The notes beneath the pieces were generated by a model, which worked only from the letters and a program-made list of their open reading frames with translations, searched no databases and was not told the origin of the DNA. From the NCBI GenBank assembly GCA_031291055.1, contig JARLJU010000090.1, positions 1 to 64,000 of the forward strand: 64,000 nt of DNA, in the 5' to 3' direction. The translations under genes and the position numbers were made by a program. Positions 27,470-37,480 of this stretch are shown here, in pieces (position 1 is the first letter of the stretch; each line of letters begins with the position of its first letter). The stretch comes from Rudaea sp. (GTDB lineage Bacteria; Pseudomonadota; Gammaproteobacteria; Xanthomonadales; Rhodanobacteraceae).

Positions 27470-28942
27470 TTACTTGCTACATGCGCCGAGGCTCTTCCAT
27501 ACCTTGCCGGTGTAGTCCGCGCCGGTGCTCTGTGGCATGCCCGGCTCGTCCGTGGTCCACCAGCGTGCTTCATACATCTGCCCCTTGTGCTGGACCTTCG
27601 CGCCGCCGGTGTAGGCCGTGCCTTTCTTCCAGGCCGAATAGCACAGCGCGCCCTCGCCTGTGCCAGCATCGCCCGTCAGCTTGAACTCGCTGTTCTGCTG
27701 CATGAGCGTGCCGCCGTCCTTGATCTTCGACGTCGCAACGGCCATGTGATTGCCCGCACGCGCATCGCTGATGTCGACCGCGACGTCGCCTTGCATTTTC
27801 ATCACGGCCGACTTCGCACCAACCATCTTGTTGGTGCTGTCGTAGACCTTGACGGTCACGTCCGTTTCCTTCGAGTGGTTGAGCTTCAGGAAGAAGTTCG
27901 CGGTCGCCTTGCCGCCCTGGATCTTGAACTCCGTGTTGTTGGACATCGTAAAATCCTCGTCGAGGCCGGGCGTCGGCTTCTCTTCGATCGACGTTTCCGT
28001 TCGCGTGATGTTGCTGCCCTTCTTTGCGAACACGTCATTCTTGCCGAGGCCCGGCTCGATCCGGCCATCATGCTGGACGCCCGCCATCAAGTTCGCGCCC
28101 CGCAGGCGGTTGATTTCCTTCGCGAGCAGCATCGGCCACTGATCCTTCGTACCGTTCGCCTTCGTCGTGATGGTGATCGTCGTCTTCATGTCCGCCACTT
28201 CGCCCGTCGACTTGAAGACGCGGTTACTCACCTTGTCGCCGACGCTCAGGTCTGTCGTCGGCAGGATGCTGCCAACTTCCGACCAATCCGGCTTGCCCGG
28301 GTCCGTGGGGCCGCTGCCGTCCTTCGTGACGTTGACATCGGCGACGTTGTAGAACATGCCCGCGGTGTCGCCGACATGCCACGTTGACAGGATCACGTGA
28401 TAACCGCTGCGATCCGAAGGAATCGTGCAGCGGTGCGAACCGACTTCATTCGCGACCTTCATGCCGCCGTCCACCGTGCAGAACGGCATCAGATCGAACT
28501 GGTCGCGTGTGAGCGGCTTGTTCGCATTCCAGCCCTGCTTGGTGATGTAGTACTTGAAGTCCTTCGTCTTGTGAGCGGCGGTAAACGTCCACTTGAAGTC
28601 GTGGGTGCCTGGCTTCAGATTCTTGATCTTCCAGCGGTCGGCCGTCTGCTCGTCGAGCGGGCTGAACTGCGAAATGCCTGCGCTCGCGATCTGCCCATCC
28701 TGCGGGCCGCCGTTAGGGAAGCCCTGTTTGCCTTCAATACTCTGCGGCTCCCACTGGATCGAGCCGCAGGAGAAGTTTTCCGGCGCCTTGCCCGGATCGT
28801 GCTTGCTGCTGCACAGCATGTTGCGCGATTCGGGCATGGACATATAGCCGTGCGCGAATGCCTGCTGCGCGAAGAACATCGATGCACATGCCACCAGCGG
28901 CGACAGTTTGAGGAGCGTCTTTTGCGCTGACCGTATTTTCAT
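27470..28942 (-). CDS. AA10 lytic polysaccharide monooxygenase/GbpA-like chitin-binding protein with C-terminal CBM5/12-like module
   Basis: Signal peptide ending FA|HGYMSMPESR (exposed His1), SCGSIQWEPQSIEG, C-terminal YSAWKKGTAYTGGAKVQHKGQMYEARWWT; ATG at 28942. Confidence 0.93.
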   Translation of the reverse strand: MKIRSAQKTLLKLSPLVACASMFFAQQAFAHGYMSMPESRNMLCSSKHDPGKAPENFSCGSIQWEPQSIEGKQGFPNGGPQDGQIASAGISQFSPLDEQTADRWKIKNLKPGTHDFKWTFTAAHKTKDFKYYITKQGWNANKPLTRDQFDLMPFCTVDGGMKVANEVGSHRCTIPSDRSGYHVILSTWHVGDTAGMFYNVADVNVTKDGSGPTDPGKPDWSEVGSILPTTDLSVGDKVSNRVFKSTGEVADMKTTITITTKANGTKDQWPMLLAKEINRLRGANLMAGVQHDGRIEPGLGKNDVFAKKGSNITRTETSIEEKPTPGLDEDFTMSNNTEFKIQGGKATANFFLKLNHSKETDVTVKVYDSTNKMVGAKSAVMKMQGDVAVDISDARAGNHMAVATSKIKDGGTLMQQNSEFKLTGDAGTGEGALCYSAWKKGTAYTGGAKVQHKGQMYEARWWTTDEPGMPQSTGADYTGKVWKSLGACSK

Positions 28943-29218
28943 CTGGATCCGATTCAATAAGAGTTAATCAAATGGCTTGGTTCATGTCCGACGATATGCC
29001 GCTGAGCGCCGGATTCGCGTATTCCTCAGGGTTCGATCGAAACGCGAAGTGCAGTGTGCCCAAACGACTCGACTTCCTGAATCTTCCTCAACGATCTCTC
29101 AAGGATCGGCGCGAGAGCGCTCCGTGCGAGCGCCAGGTAGCGCGGTTTCGCCAATCCATGCCCCGATTTATTTAGATTGCATTGAGATTGATTGCTGCCC
29201 GGCGATGAACCGAAAAGA

Positions 29219-32185
29219 ATGCACCTGTCTCTTCAGACACTCATTTTCAACGCAAGGATGGCTACCAAATTGAAATTCAATCAACTCAATCCTGATGCAA
29301 AGACCGGGCGCAATTCGCAAGGCCGGACCCACACCGTTGCCTATGCAGCGATTGCGGCAGCCAGCTCGCTGTGTTTGGTCAACGCCGCTTTCGCGGCACC
29401 GGGCACGCCTAGTCTGAAAGCCTACGAAATCACCTCGCAGCCGCATGGCTTCGTCGAAATCGATCTGCAGAAGGCAGGCGGCGCAGCCCCCTACAAGGAC
29501 ATCGTCAAGCTGAACAAGAAGGTGGAAGTACCACTGCCCTTCGATATCTGGAGCAACGGGACGGCAGTGAAGGCGGTCGCCGTGGTCGACGGCGTGGTCG
29601 ATCAGTCATCCGAGACCAAGCTCACCCCGGGCGGCACGCAGAGCGGCCAGGTGCTGGCCAACGTGAAGACGCCAGGCATCAAGAAGATGCAGGTTCGCGT
29701 GTTCGATGCAACCGGTGCGTCGACCGACAGCGCGCCGCTCGACGTGATGGTGTTCGACACCGTACCCGAGCTGGCCGACGACTTGCCGAACAACGCGGAC
29801 AAGACCAACAAGCCGTTCGCGAACAAGTCGGGGTCCGTGGTTGGGTCGTACTACACGACGTGGTCAATCTATGCGCGCGATTTCACCGTCGACAAGGTCC
29901 CCGTCGAGAATCTGACGCACATTCTGTACGGCTTCGTGCCGATCTGCGGCGCGAACATCAATGAATCACTCAGGCCGTCCGGTCTGCCGTATCAGTCGTT
30001 GCTGAAGGCTTGCCAGGGGCTGCCCGACTATAGCGTCGCGATCCACGATCCGTGGGCCGAAATCGCCAAGACGCTGCCCGGTCAGACGGCGAAGTCACCG
30101 CTCAAGGGCGTGCTCGGTCAGATGATGGCCGCGAAGAAGCGCAATCCTGACCTGAAGATCCTGCCGTCGATCGGGGGCTGGACGCTGTCCGACCCGTTCT
30201 ACGGCATGCACGACACCGCCAAGCGCAAAGTGTTCGTCGATTCCGTCGAACAGTTGATGCGTACCTGGAAGTTCTTCGACGGCGTGGATATCGACTGGGA
30301 ATTCCCGGGCGGCAACGGCGCAAATCCGTCACTCGGCAACAAGGCGACGGACGGCCAGCTGTACGTGACGCTGATGAAAGAACTGCGCCAGATGCTCGAC
30401 CGCGTGTCGAAAGACACCGGCAAGACCTATCAGTTGACGTCTGCCATCGGCTCACCTGCGGACAAGGTCGCCATGGTCGACTACAAGAACGCGACGCAGT
30501 ACATGAACTACCTCTTCGACATGACCTACGACTACTACGGTGCGTGGAGCATGGAGGATCTGGGCCATCAAACCGCGCTGTTCGCGCCGAAGTCGCGCCC
30601 CGACATCGCGTACACGACCGCCAACTCGGTCAAAGCACTGCTCGCGCAGGGTGTCGACCCGAAGAAGCTCGTCATCGGTGCGGCGATGTATGGCCGCGGC
30701 TGGACCGGCGTATCGGGCTATACGGACAACGACCCGTTCACTGGCAAGGCAAAGGGCCCGCACGCTGGCCAGTGGGAAAAGGGCATCCTTGATTACAAGA
30801 AGATCGCCTCGACTATGGTTGGGCCCAACAACACCGGCATCAACGGCTACGAGTACCACTATGACCAGACGGCCGAAGCGCCCTACGTGTTCAACAAGAG
30901 CACCGGCGACCTCGTCACCTTCGACGATGCACGCTCGGTCAATGCAAAGGGTGAGTATGTGCGAGCGCACCAGCTGGGCGGCCTGTTTTCCTGGGAAATC
31001 GACGCGGACAACGGCGACATCCTGAACGCGATGCACAAGGGGCTCGGCCACGACGACAATGGCGGCAGCGTCGCGAATCGTCCGCCGATCGCAAACGCCG
31101 GCACCGGCATGACGGTAACGGGACCACGGACGGTCTCGCTCGATGCTTCGAAGTCGCGCGACCCCGAAGGCGGCAATCTGACGTTCAAGTGGGAACAGAT
31201 CCAGGGCGATCCGCTGAAGATCGGCAACGTGACGAGCGCCAAGGCGACCGTCGATGTGCCCGAGGTCAAGCAGGATACTGCATACAAGTTCCGCGTGACC
31301 GTCAAGGATCCGGGCGGCCTGACCGGCACAGATGAGGTGATCGTGACGGCCAAGGCGAAGGACACAGTCGAACCGCCGCCGGGTGAGAACCGTCCTCCCG
31401 TCGCGCAACTGACCGGCCCGACGGTCACCGAGGCGGGCCAGGCCGTGATGCTGTCAGCCGAGAAATCGGCCGATCCGGACGGCACCAAGCTGACGTTCTC
31501 CTGGACCGTGCCGTCGGGCATCACTGCCAATGCGACCGGCGCGAAGCTGAGCTTCACCGCGCCGGAACTAAGCAAGGATCAGTCGTTCACGTTCACGGTG
31601 AAGGTTAGCGACGGCAAGCTTTCGTCGACCGCCACGCACACCGTGCTTGTAAAGGCAAAGCAAGTCAGCGGCGGTGAAGGCGGCGCGGGCGGTGGCAGCA
31701 CGGGTGGCGGTACGGGTGGCGGCAAGTACCCGGCGTACAAGGCCGGCACCCAGTACCAACCGGGCGACACCGTGTCGAACCTCGGCAAGCTGTACCAGTG
31801 CAAGCCGTTCCCGTACAGCGGCTGGTGCTCGGGCGCACCGAGCGCGTATGAACCTGGCAAGGGTTTCGCATGGAACGACGCCTGGACACTCCGCGGTGAC
31901 GATGGAAACAGTGCCGGCAGCGGTGGCAACGGTGCCAGCGGCGGCAGCGGTGGTGCCAGCGGTGGCAACGGTGCCGGCGGCAGCACAGGGGGGGAAGCCG
32001 GCAATGAACACGCGCAGTACAAGGAAGGCACCAAGTACAACGCGGGTGATGTCGTCGCCAACAATGGCAAGCTGTATCGCTGCAAGCCGTTCCCGTACAC
32101 CAACTGGTGCTCGATGGCCGCATGGGCGTACGAACCCGGCAAGGGCACGGCGTGGGAGCAGGCGTGGGAGGTGCACAAGAAGTAA
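29219..32185 (+). CDS. Secreted multidomain GH18 chitinase: signal peptide, ChiN-like domain, GH18, two PKD/Ig-like domains, two CBM5/12-like domains
   Basis: Catalytic FFDGVDIDWEFPGG, ILPSIGGWTLSD, two RPP(I/V)A.. Ig-like starts, two KLYxCKPFPYxxWC modules. Confidence 0.95.
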   Translation: MHLSLQTLIFNARMATKLKFNQLNPDAKTGRNSQGRTHTVAYAAIAAASSLCLVNAAFAAPGTPSLKAYEITSQPHGFVEIDLQKAGGAAPYKDIVKLNKKVEVPLPFDIWSNGTAVKAVAVVDGVVDQSSETKLTPGGTQSGQVLANVKTPGIKKMQVRVFDATGASTDSAPLDVMVFDTVPELADDLPNNADKTNKPFANKSGSVVGSYYTTWSIYARDFTVDKVPVENLTHILYGFVPICGANINESLRPSGLPYQSLLKACQGLPDYSVAIHDPWAEIAKTLPGQTAKSPLKGVLGQMMAAKKRNPDLKILPSIGGWTLSDPFYGMHDTAKRKVFVDSVEQLMRTWKFFDGVDIDWEFPGGNGANPSLGNKATDGQLYVTLMKELRQMLDRVSKDTGKTYQLTSAIGSPADKVAMVDYKNATQYMNYLFDMTYDYYGAWSMEDLGHQTALFAPKSRPDIAYTTANSVKALLAQGVDPKKLVIGAAMYGRGWTGVSGYTDNDPFTGKAKGPHAGQWEKGILDYKKIASTMVGPNNTGINGYEYHYDQTAEAPYVFNKSTGDLVTFDDARSVNAKGEYVRAHQLGGLFSWEIDADNGDILNAMHKGLGHDDNGGSVANRPPIANAGTGMTVTGPRTVSLDASKSRDPEGGNLTFKWEQIQGDPLKIGNVTSAKATVDVPEVKQDTAYKFRVTVKDPGGLTGTDEVIVTAKAKDTVEPPPGENRPPVAQLTGPTVTEAGQAVMLSAEKSADPDGTKLTFSWTVPSGITANATGAKLSFTAPELSKDQSFTFTVKVSDGKLSSTATHTVLVKAKQVSGGEGGAGGGSTGGGTGGGKYPAYKAGTQYQPGDTVSNLGKLYQCKPFPYSGWCSGAPSAYEPGKGFAWNDAWTLRGDDGNSAGSGGNGASGGSGGASGGNGAGGSTGGEAGNEHAQYKEGTKYNAGDVVANNGKLYRCKPFPYTNWCSMAAWAYEPGKGTAWEQAWEVHKK
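31723..32185 (+). repeat. Tandem duplicated chitin-binding modules separated by a Gly/Ser/Ala-rich linker
   Basis: Y.AGTQYQPGDTVSNLGKLYQCKPFPYSGWC..AYEPGKG and Y.EGTKYNAGDVVANNGKLYRCKPFPYTNWC..AYEPGKG. Confidence 0.93.
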
Positions 32186-32284
32186 CTGAACCCCGTAGTC
32201 AGGACCGGCGCGGAATTCGCCCAGGCGGATTCCCGGCCGGCTAATCAACTGGCAATCCCAGCAATCCCACGACAGATTGCCAAC

Positions 32285-32311
32285 AAAGCCCTCGCTCCGC
32301 GCGAGGGCTTT
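32285..32311. terminator. Bidirectional hairpin terminator between chitinase and sensor-kinase genes
   Basis: aaagccctcg-ctccgcg-cgagggcttt. Confidence 0.8.
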
Positions 32312-32347
32312 GTCGTTTGACGGACGGCACATCGGGCCGGCTGCGCG

Positions 32348-34672
32348 CTATTCGTCCTCGAGCATGACGGGAGTGGTTCTCGGCATGCGAATCGTGAAGC
32401 TGCTGCCCTGCCCCAGCACCGACGACACCGCCACCGCGCCACCATGACGCCCAACCACCGCCTTGACGAACGGCAAGCCGAGCCCCACGCCGCGGCTGGC
32501 ATCATGACACGAGCCGTCGACCTGGAAGAACGGTTCGAACAGGTGCGCGAGCGCGTCCTCGGGGATGCCGATACCCTGATCCTTCACGCTGACCGTCACC
32601 CACTGCGCATCGGCTTCAATCCACACATCGATCCTCCTGCCTTCATCCGAGTACTTGATCGCGTTGTCGAGCAGATTGACGAGCGCGCGCAGCAGCATGT
32701 CGCGATTGGCTAGCACGAATACGTCGTCGCCTGCGTAATGCGGCCCCTCGACCAGGATCCGCTTCTCACCGCTGCTGTGCCAGACCTGATCGACCGCTTC
32801 GGTCGCCAGATCGTTCAGCGCAACCGGCACGTAGGTGCTCGGGTCGAGATGTTCCGCCCGCGACAGCTGCGTGAAGTTCTGCGCGATGCGCAGGCTGTAG
32901 TCGACGAGCTTGTGAAGGTTGGACAGGAACTCGGTATCGGCGCCCGCGTCAGCATGGCTGCGTTCATTGAGCAGAGACAGCACGGTCGAAAGCGGATTGC
33001 GCAGGTCGTGCGCCATATGGCGCAGCGTCAGGCGGTCACTTTCCACCGCGGCCTTGATATTGTGGATGTCGACGAGACAGATCATGCTGGCAGATGCGCC
33101 CGGTTTGTCGCCGTCTCCGATTGGCGTCACCATCATCAGGTGCGCGCGCGCGTTCCACGTCAGCTCGACAGAATGGATCTGGCCGCTCGCCTTTGCCCCC
33201 AGAATTTCACTGCGCGCCATCTCGAGCACCTGCTCCACCCCGGCCGGGGCGTCGCCAGCCCCGTCGATCGCGTCGAGCATGGCCCGACCGCTCTCATTGC
33301 AAAGCAACAGCTTGCCCTGCTGCTCGACGAAGATCGGATACGGCAGCGTCTCGATCATGCCGACATAGGCCGTCTGCCATTCGCGGATCTGCTGCATCGC
33401 CTGAGCGACTTCGTCCGCCGCCGGCGCGATGTCCGCCGCGCCCGACGGCTTCGCCGTCGACAGCGCGCCGATCAGCCGTTCGCTGACAAGGCTGCGCAGC
33501 ACACCGTATTCCTTGAGCAGGAAGTCGCGCAGGCTGCCCGCCCGGCGCCAGCCGCAGACAGCGAAGATGACACCACATACCGCGAGCGGCGGTCCAAGCG
33601 GCAACCAGTACGCCCAGCGCAACAGCAGCAGTGATTCGACGGCAATGAACGCTGCGAGCCACGCGAATGAGCAGGCGTACATCAGCCAGCCCCGCACCAG
33701 CACGCAGATCAGCAGCATCCCCAGCGCCAGAATGGCGCTCGATACCCATTGGACCACCACAGGTTCGCGCAGCAGCACGTGGCCGCCGAGCAGCGCCTCG
33801 GTCATCATCGCCTCCACTTCTACCCGGTTCAACTGATCGGCGCGCGACGACGACAGGTTGAAGGTGCCCGACAGATCCGACATCGCGTCACCGACGAACA
33901 CGAGCCGGCCACGCCAGGTCGACGCCGGAATCCGCCCCTTCAGCACGTCGACGTAGGAATAGCGATCCAGATCGAAATGCGTGGGCAGGAACAGCGCGAG
34001 CGTGCCGGGTTCGACATGCCCCATCGACGTAACGTGATCCTGCACGAAGCGCCGCACGTCGCCGAGCGGCAGCGGCACGCCGGCCAGGCGAATCGCCTGC
34101 AGGGCGACGTGCGGCAGTTCGGCGCCGTCGCCGCAGCAGCGGACATACGGCACAATACCCTGCACCAGGTGATCGCTGCCCACCACCACGCTGCGCTGTC
34201 CGACGGCTGCGGCCGCGTGTGCGAGCAACGGCGTAGGCAGCACCGTCCCGGCGTGTCCCGCACCGGCGGTAAACTGCGCGGGAATCACGACCCGTCCCTG
34301 ACGTGCCATCGCCTCAGCCAACGCTGCATCACCCGTGCCCGGGCTCATCATCGTCAGGTCAAGCACGACGCTCGACGCGTCGCCGAGGCGATTCAACACC
34401 TGCGCGTGAGATGTCCGTGCGTAGCTCGTGCCAGCACCCAGCTCACTGACAGTCTTGCGGTCGATGGCGATCACCGCCACCTGGCGATGCTCGCCACGGT
34501 CGACATGCGTCGCGACGAGATGCCAATACAAACGATCCAGCGGAGAGAACAGCGCCTCTGCCGCCGGCGTGCAACTGATCGCCGCCAGTACCACCACCAC
34601 GGCCGCCAGCAGCCACCCCGCCAGCGGTGTGGCCTGCGCCCGGCCAAACCATCGTTTGAGCCATTCAGTCAT
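32348..34672 (-). CDS. CHASE2-domain sensor histidine kinase
   Basis: N-terminal CHASE2 (VAVIAIDRKTVSELG...), three TM helices, PAS-like region, HDLRNPLSTVLSLLNE H-box, GVGLGLPFVKAVVGRHGG G-box. Confidence 0.93.
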   Translation of the reverse strand: MTEWLKRWFGRAQATPLAGWLLAAVVVVLAAISCTPAAEALFSPLDRLYWHLVATHVDRGEHRQVAVIAIDRKTVSELGAGTSYARTSHAQVLNRLGDASSVVLDLTMMSPGTGDAALAEAMARQGRVVIPAQFTAGAGHAGTVLPTPLLAHAAAAVGQRSVVVGSDHLVQGIVPYVRCCGDGAELPHVALQAIRLAGVPLPLGDVRRFVQDHVTSMGHVEPGTLALFLPTHFDLDRYSYVDVLKGRIPASTWRGRLVFVGDAMSDLSGTFNLSSSRADQLNRVEVEAMMTEALLGGHVLLREPVVVQWVSSAILALGMLLICVLVRGWLMYACSFAWLAAFIAVESLLLLRWAYWLPLGPPLAVCGVIFAVCGWRRAGSLRDFLLKEYGVLRSLVSERLIGALSTAKPSGAADIAPAADEVAQAMQQIREWQTAYVGMIETLPYPIFVEQQGKLLLCNESGRAMLDAIDGAGDAPAGVEQVLEMARSEILGAKASGQIHSVELTWNARAHLMMVTPIGDGDKPGASASMICLVDIHNIKAAVESDRLTLRHMAHDLRNPLSTVLSLLNERSHADAGADTEFLSNLHKLVDYSLRIAQNFTQLSRAEHLDPSTYVPVALNDLATEAVDQVWHSSGEKRILVEGPHYAGDDVFVLANRDMLLRALVNLLDNAIKYSDEGRRIDVWIEADAQWVTVSVKDQGIGIPEDALAHLFEPFFQVDGSCHDASRGVGLGLPFVKAVVGRHGGAVAVSSVLGQGSSFTIRMPRTTPVMLEDE

Positions 34673-34902
34673 CTGTTCCCCGGATTGTCTTGCCCAAATC
34701 TTTTTTTTTCGTTCGCCATCTTGCGCGCGGCGACAACGCTTCTTTTCAAATCATGCATCCACCGCCCCATTTTGGTGCAGCCTTGCGCGTACAAGGGCGC
34801 ACCGCATCGCCTCCCCGGAGGCATGTTCCTTCAAGGCCGAGCACACTGAAGTAGTGTGCGGCAGACCGAGCGTATTGCCCTCGCCGGCAGCGGAGGCCCG
34901 CC

Positions 34903-34950
34903 ATTCCCCTATTCCCCTATTCCCCTATTCCCCTATTCCCCTATTCCCCT
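34903..34950. repeat. Microsatellite: six perfect ATTCCCCT units (8-bp period), followed by a degenerate tail
   Basis: attcccct x6 read directly. Confidence 0.97.
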
Positions 34951-35459
34951 TCCCCCACTTCCCCACGTCCCCATTTCCCGCAATGGGTGCAGCATGCCCG
35001 CGCATGCGTTCTACTCGATCCGCTCCAACGCGCCAGCCCCTCGTTGGCATCCAAGCAGGATTAAAGGGCCCCGCATTCGAGCGTGGATACGCGATTGATA
35101 TCGTGATCTACGTCAATGATAAGTGAGGTTGCGCGTCGGTCTCGGCGTTAGGGCAAGAAGCCGAGCGAAACTAGCTGGCATACAAGTGAGTATCGACCAG
35201 CCGGCGACGAAACTGAGTTCCCAGCCCCTCGTTAAGGTGACGTAAATCAAGGCACCCGCCGACTTTATCAAATTGGAATCGGAGGCAAGGGAATGGTACT
35301 GTACCGGACACGGTGGCGGAGCGCTTTGGCGCAGCAAGGGGCGTTGAAGCCGACAGCACGACGGACGACGGACCAATGTCACGCAGCGTGTCGTAGGCTT
35401 CATGATGGCGGGCAACGCCGAGGCGCTCGCGGCGAGGAAGGGCGGGTGCACTGCCTCTA

Positions 35460-35870
35460 CTAGCGCAGCGCCACAGCCTCGAAGCGCGCCACCACGGCAT
35501 TGTCGGCGCCGAGCAGGTCGAGCTGGCGGCCCGCAAGGCGGTCGCGCCGTACCGTTTCCAGAGCCTGCAGGAACTGCGTTTCCTGGGCCATGCCCTGCGC
35601 GCAGGCCATCATGGTGCCCGCCAGGCCTTTGAAGCGAAGCTGGTCGCCATCGGCTTCATAGCCGCCCATCAGGCTGTTACAGCCGCCATTGCCTGACAGC
35701 CGCGCTTCGCTCGTGGCGAGGATCACGTGCGGTTCGCGCTGGCGCTCCGCCACGCTGACCGGCGCATCGCCCTGCCGCGTGAGCTTCCAGTAGGTCACGC
35801 GCAACGGGCTGTCAGGCACCTGTGCAGCTGGCTTTTCCGACAGCTTCTCCTTGCCCCTGGAAGCCGATAG
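35460..35870 (-). pseudogene. META (HslJ-like) domain protein, 5'-truncated
   Basis: VTYWKLTRQG...GNGGCNSLMGGYEADGDQLRFKGLAGTMMAC; N-terminal half replaced by IS-derived sequence. Confidence 0.7.
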
Positions 35871-35889
35871 CAGCTGCAACTGCAGCGCT

Positions 35890-36353
35890 CGATCGACAGC
35901 GTAGCAGCAAGCTGCTGGGCGACGCTGGACGGCGCGGGAAAGAAGATCGTCGGGCGCAAGCGGCATATTGCCGTGGATGCGAACGGCCGGTTGCTGATGG
36001 CGAGCTTGACGCCTGCAGACATCGCCGAAAGTACCGGGGCGCTGGCGGTCCTGGAGGCCCTAAAGAAGCGCTAGCCGGGACTGAAGCATCTGTTTGCAGA
36101 TGGCGCATACGATCGTCGCACGTTGATGAATAAGGCCGCGGCGCTCGACTTCGTCGTGCAGGTGGTGCGCCGTCACGAGGATCAGGTTGGCTTCGCGGTG
36201 CTACCCCGGCGTTGGGTGGTGGAACGTACCTTCGGTTGGATGGTTCGCTGGCGTCGCCTGGTCAGGGACTACGAGCGGCGTCCCGATGTGTCCGAGGCCA
36301 TGGTCTATATCGCAATGGGCGGACTGCTGATACGCAGAATTGCCGATCCTTGA
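35890..36353 (+). pseudogene. IS5-family transposase remnant with in-frame stop at 36072-36074
   Basis: AGKKIVGRKRHIAVDANGRLLMASLTPADIAESTGALAVLEALKKR*PGLKHLFADGAYDRRTL...RRWVVERTFGWMVRWRRLVRDYE. Confidence 0.9.
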
Positions 36354-36371
36354 ATTATCAAACGGGCTCTC

Positions 36372-36480
36372 GGGCCGAGCGTTGTAGCTGCCATCCGTAA
36401 GAGTGGCGTTGAAGCCCGCCTACGCGTCGGCATGCAGGATGCCGCGGAAGCCGGCCAGACGAGCTTGGGGGTGCAAGCAC
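36372..36480 (-). pseudogene. IS66-family TnpC transposase fragment with in-frame stop
   Basis: Minus-strand frame reads QARLAGFRGILHADA*AGFNATLTDGSYNAR, matching the LAGFRGxLHADAYAGFNAL TnpC core. Confidence 0.75.
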
Positions 36481-36596
36481 TGGCGATTTGCAGCGCGCAT
36501 CCGGGGCGCCAGTTCGTTCTATGTTCTGTTGATCGGTATGTTTCATGCCTAGTCCTATGCTGACGTCGAGATGCCAATGGAGTTGGAAACAACGAG

Positions 36597-37480
36597 CTAT
36601 CCGAGCGACCCGACATTTGGCCAGCCAGGCGGCGCGGCCCTGAGGTATTGCAGGGTGAGCATCAGTACCCCCAGCAGACCGGCGATAATCCCAGCCAGCA
36701 TTCCCAGGTAGCCAAGCAGGTCCAGAAGCAAGCCCGCCAGCATAGGCATCACCATCGGCGTCAAGGCGAGCAGACTGGACTGAATGCCATAGTCCAGGGC
36801 AGTCATGCCGGGGCGGGTGTGGTACATCATCAGGCCGAACAACAGGCCCGCGGCGGCCCCCATCGCCATGGCAATCGCTAGGGTGGTGGCAATCAACACC
36901 GAGTGCGGAGCGTGGCCGGCGACCGCAGCCGCCAACGCCACTACGGCCGCCAGATTGAGCAACGCGCCGGCAGGCAGTGCTGCGCGTACCCCATACCGTT
37001 CATCATGCTGGCGACGGCACCGACAAGGCCGCCCGCAACGCCCGCTACCCAGGCAACGTTCTCGGCCTTCATCCCTTGGTCGAGCAGGAGCGGCTTCAGG
37101 TAGACCCAGGTAGTCCCTATAAACGGGAAGTACAACAGCGACAGGGGAATCCATGCGGGATGTTCAGCAAACGAAAAATAGGTGATCCATTGCTTGAACC
37201 CTATGCGGGTCGATGCCGGGATGAGGTTGCGGGGCGCGCGGCCGGCGATGAGGCAGAGCAAGAGCAACAGGCAGACGCCCGACAACAAGCCACCGGCCAG
37301 GATTCGGAACGGCCACTCCCAGCCGGCCCGAGCCTGCACCACGAGCATGACGCCGCCACCGACGATGGCTCCCAGGGAAGTCGCTGCCGAGCGGACGGCA
37401 CCAGAGCGAATACGCTCCGACTCCGGCAAGTATTGAATGGCCAAGCCATTGACCGGAACGTCGGCCCAGGTACCCGAATC
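36597..37480 (-). pseudogene. MFS transporter pseudogene (N-terminally truncated, frameshifted near 36990)
   Basis: Two overlapping frames: ...FIGTTWVYLKPLLLDQGMKAENVAWVAGVAGGLVGAVASMMNGMG / ALLNLAAVVALAAAVAGHAPHSV... Confidence 0.8.

Noticed and set aside
30452-31408. 318-aa minus-strand ORF
   Set aside because: Antisense to the chitinase GH18/PKD region; Arg/Val-rich shadow translation.
31900-32010. Short repeated GGTGGCAACGGTGCC-like units
   Set aside because: Explained by a Gly/Ser/Ala linker between chitin-binding domains rather than a separate DNA element.
34856-35098. ORF with PFPYSPIPLFPYSPIP translation
   Set aside because: Product of the 8-bp microsatellite; no start context or conserved domain-like sequence.
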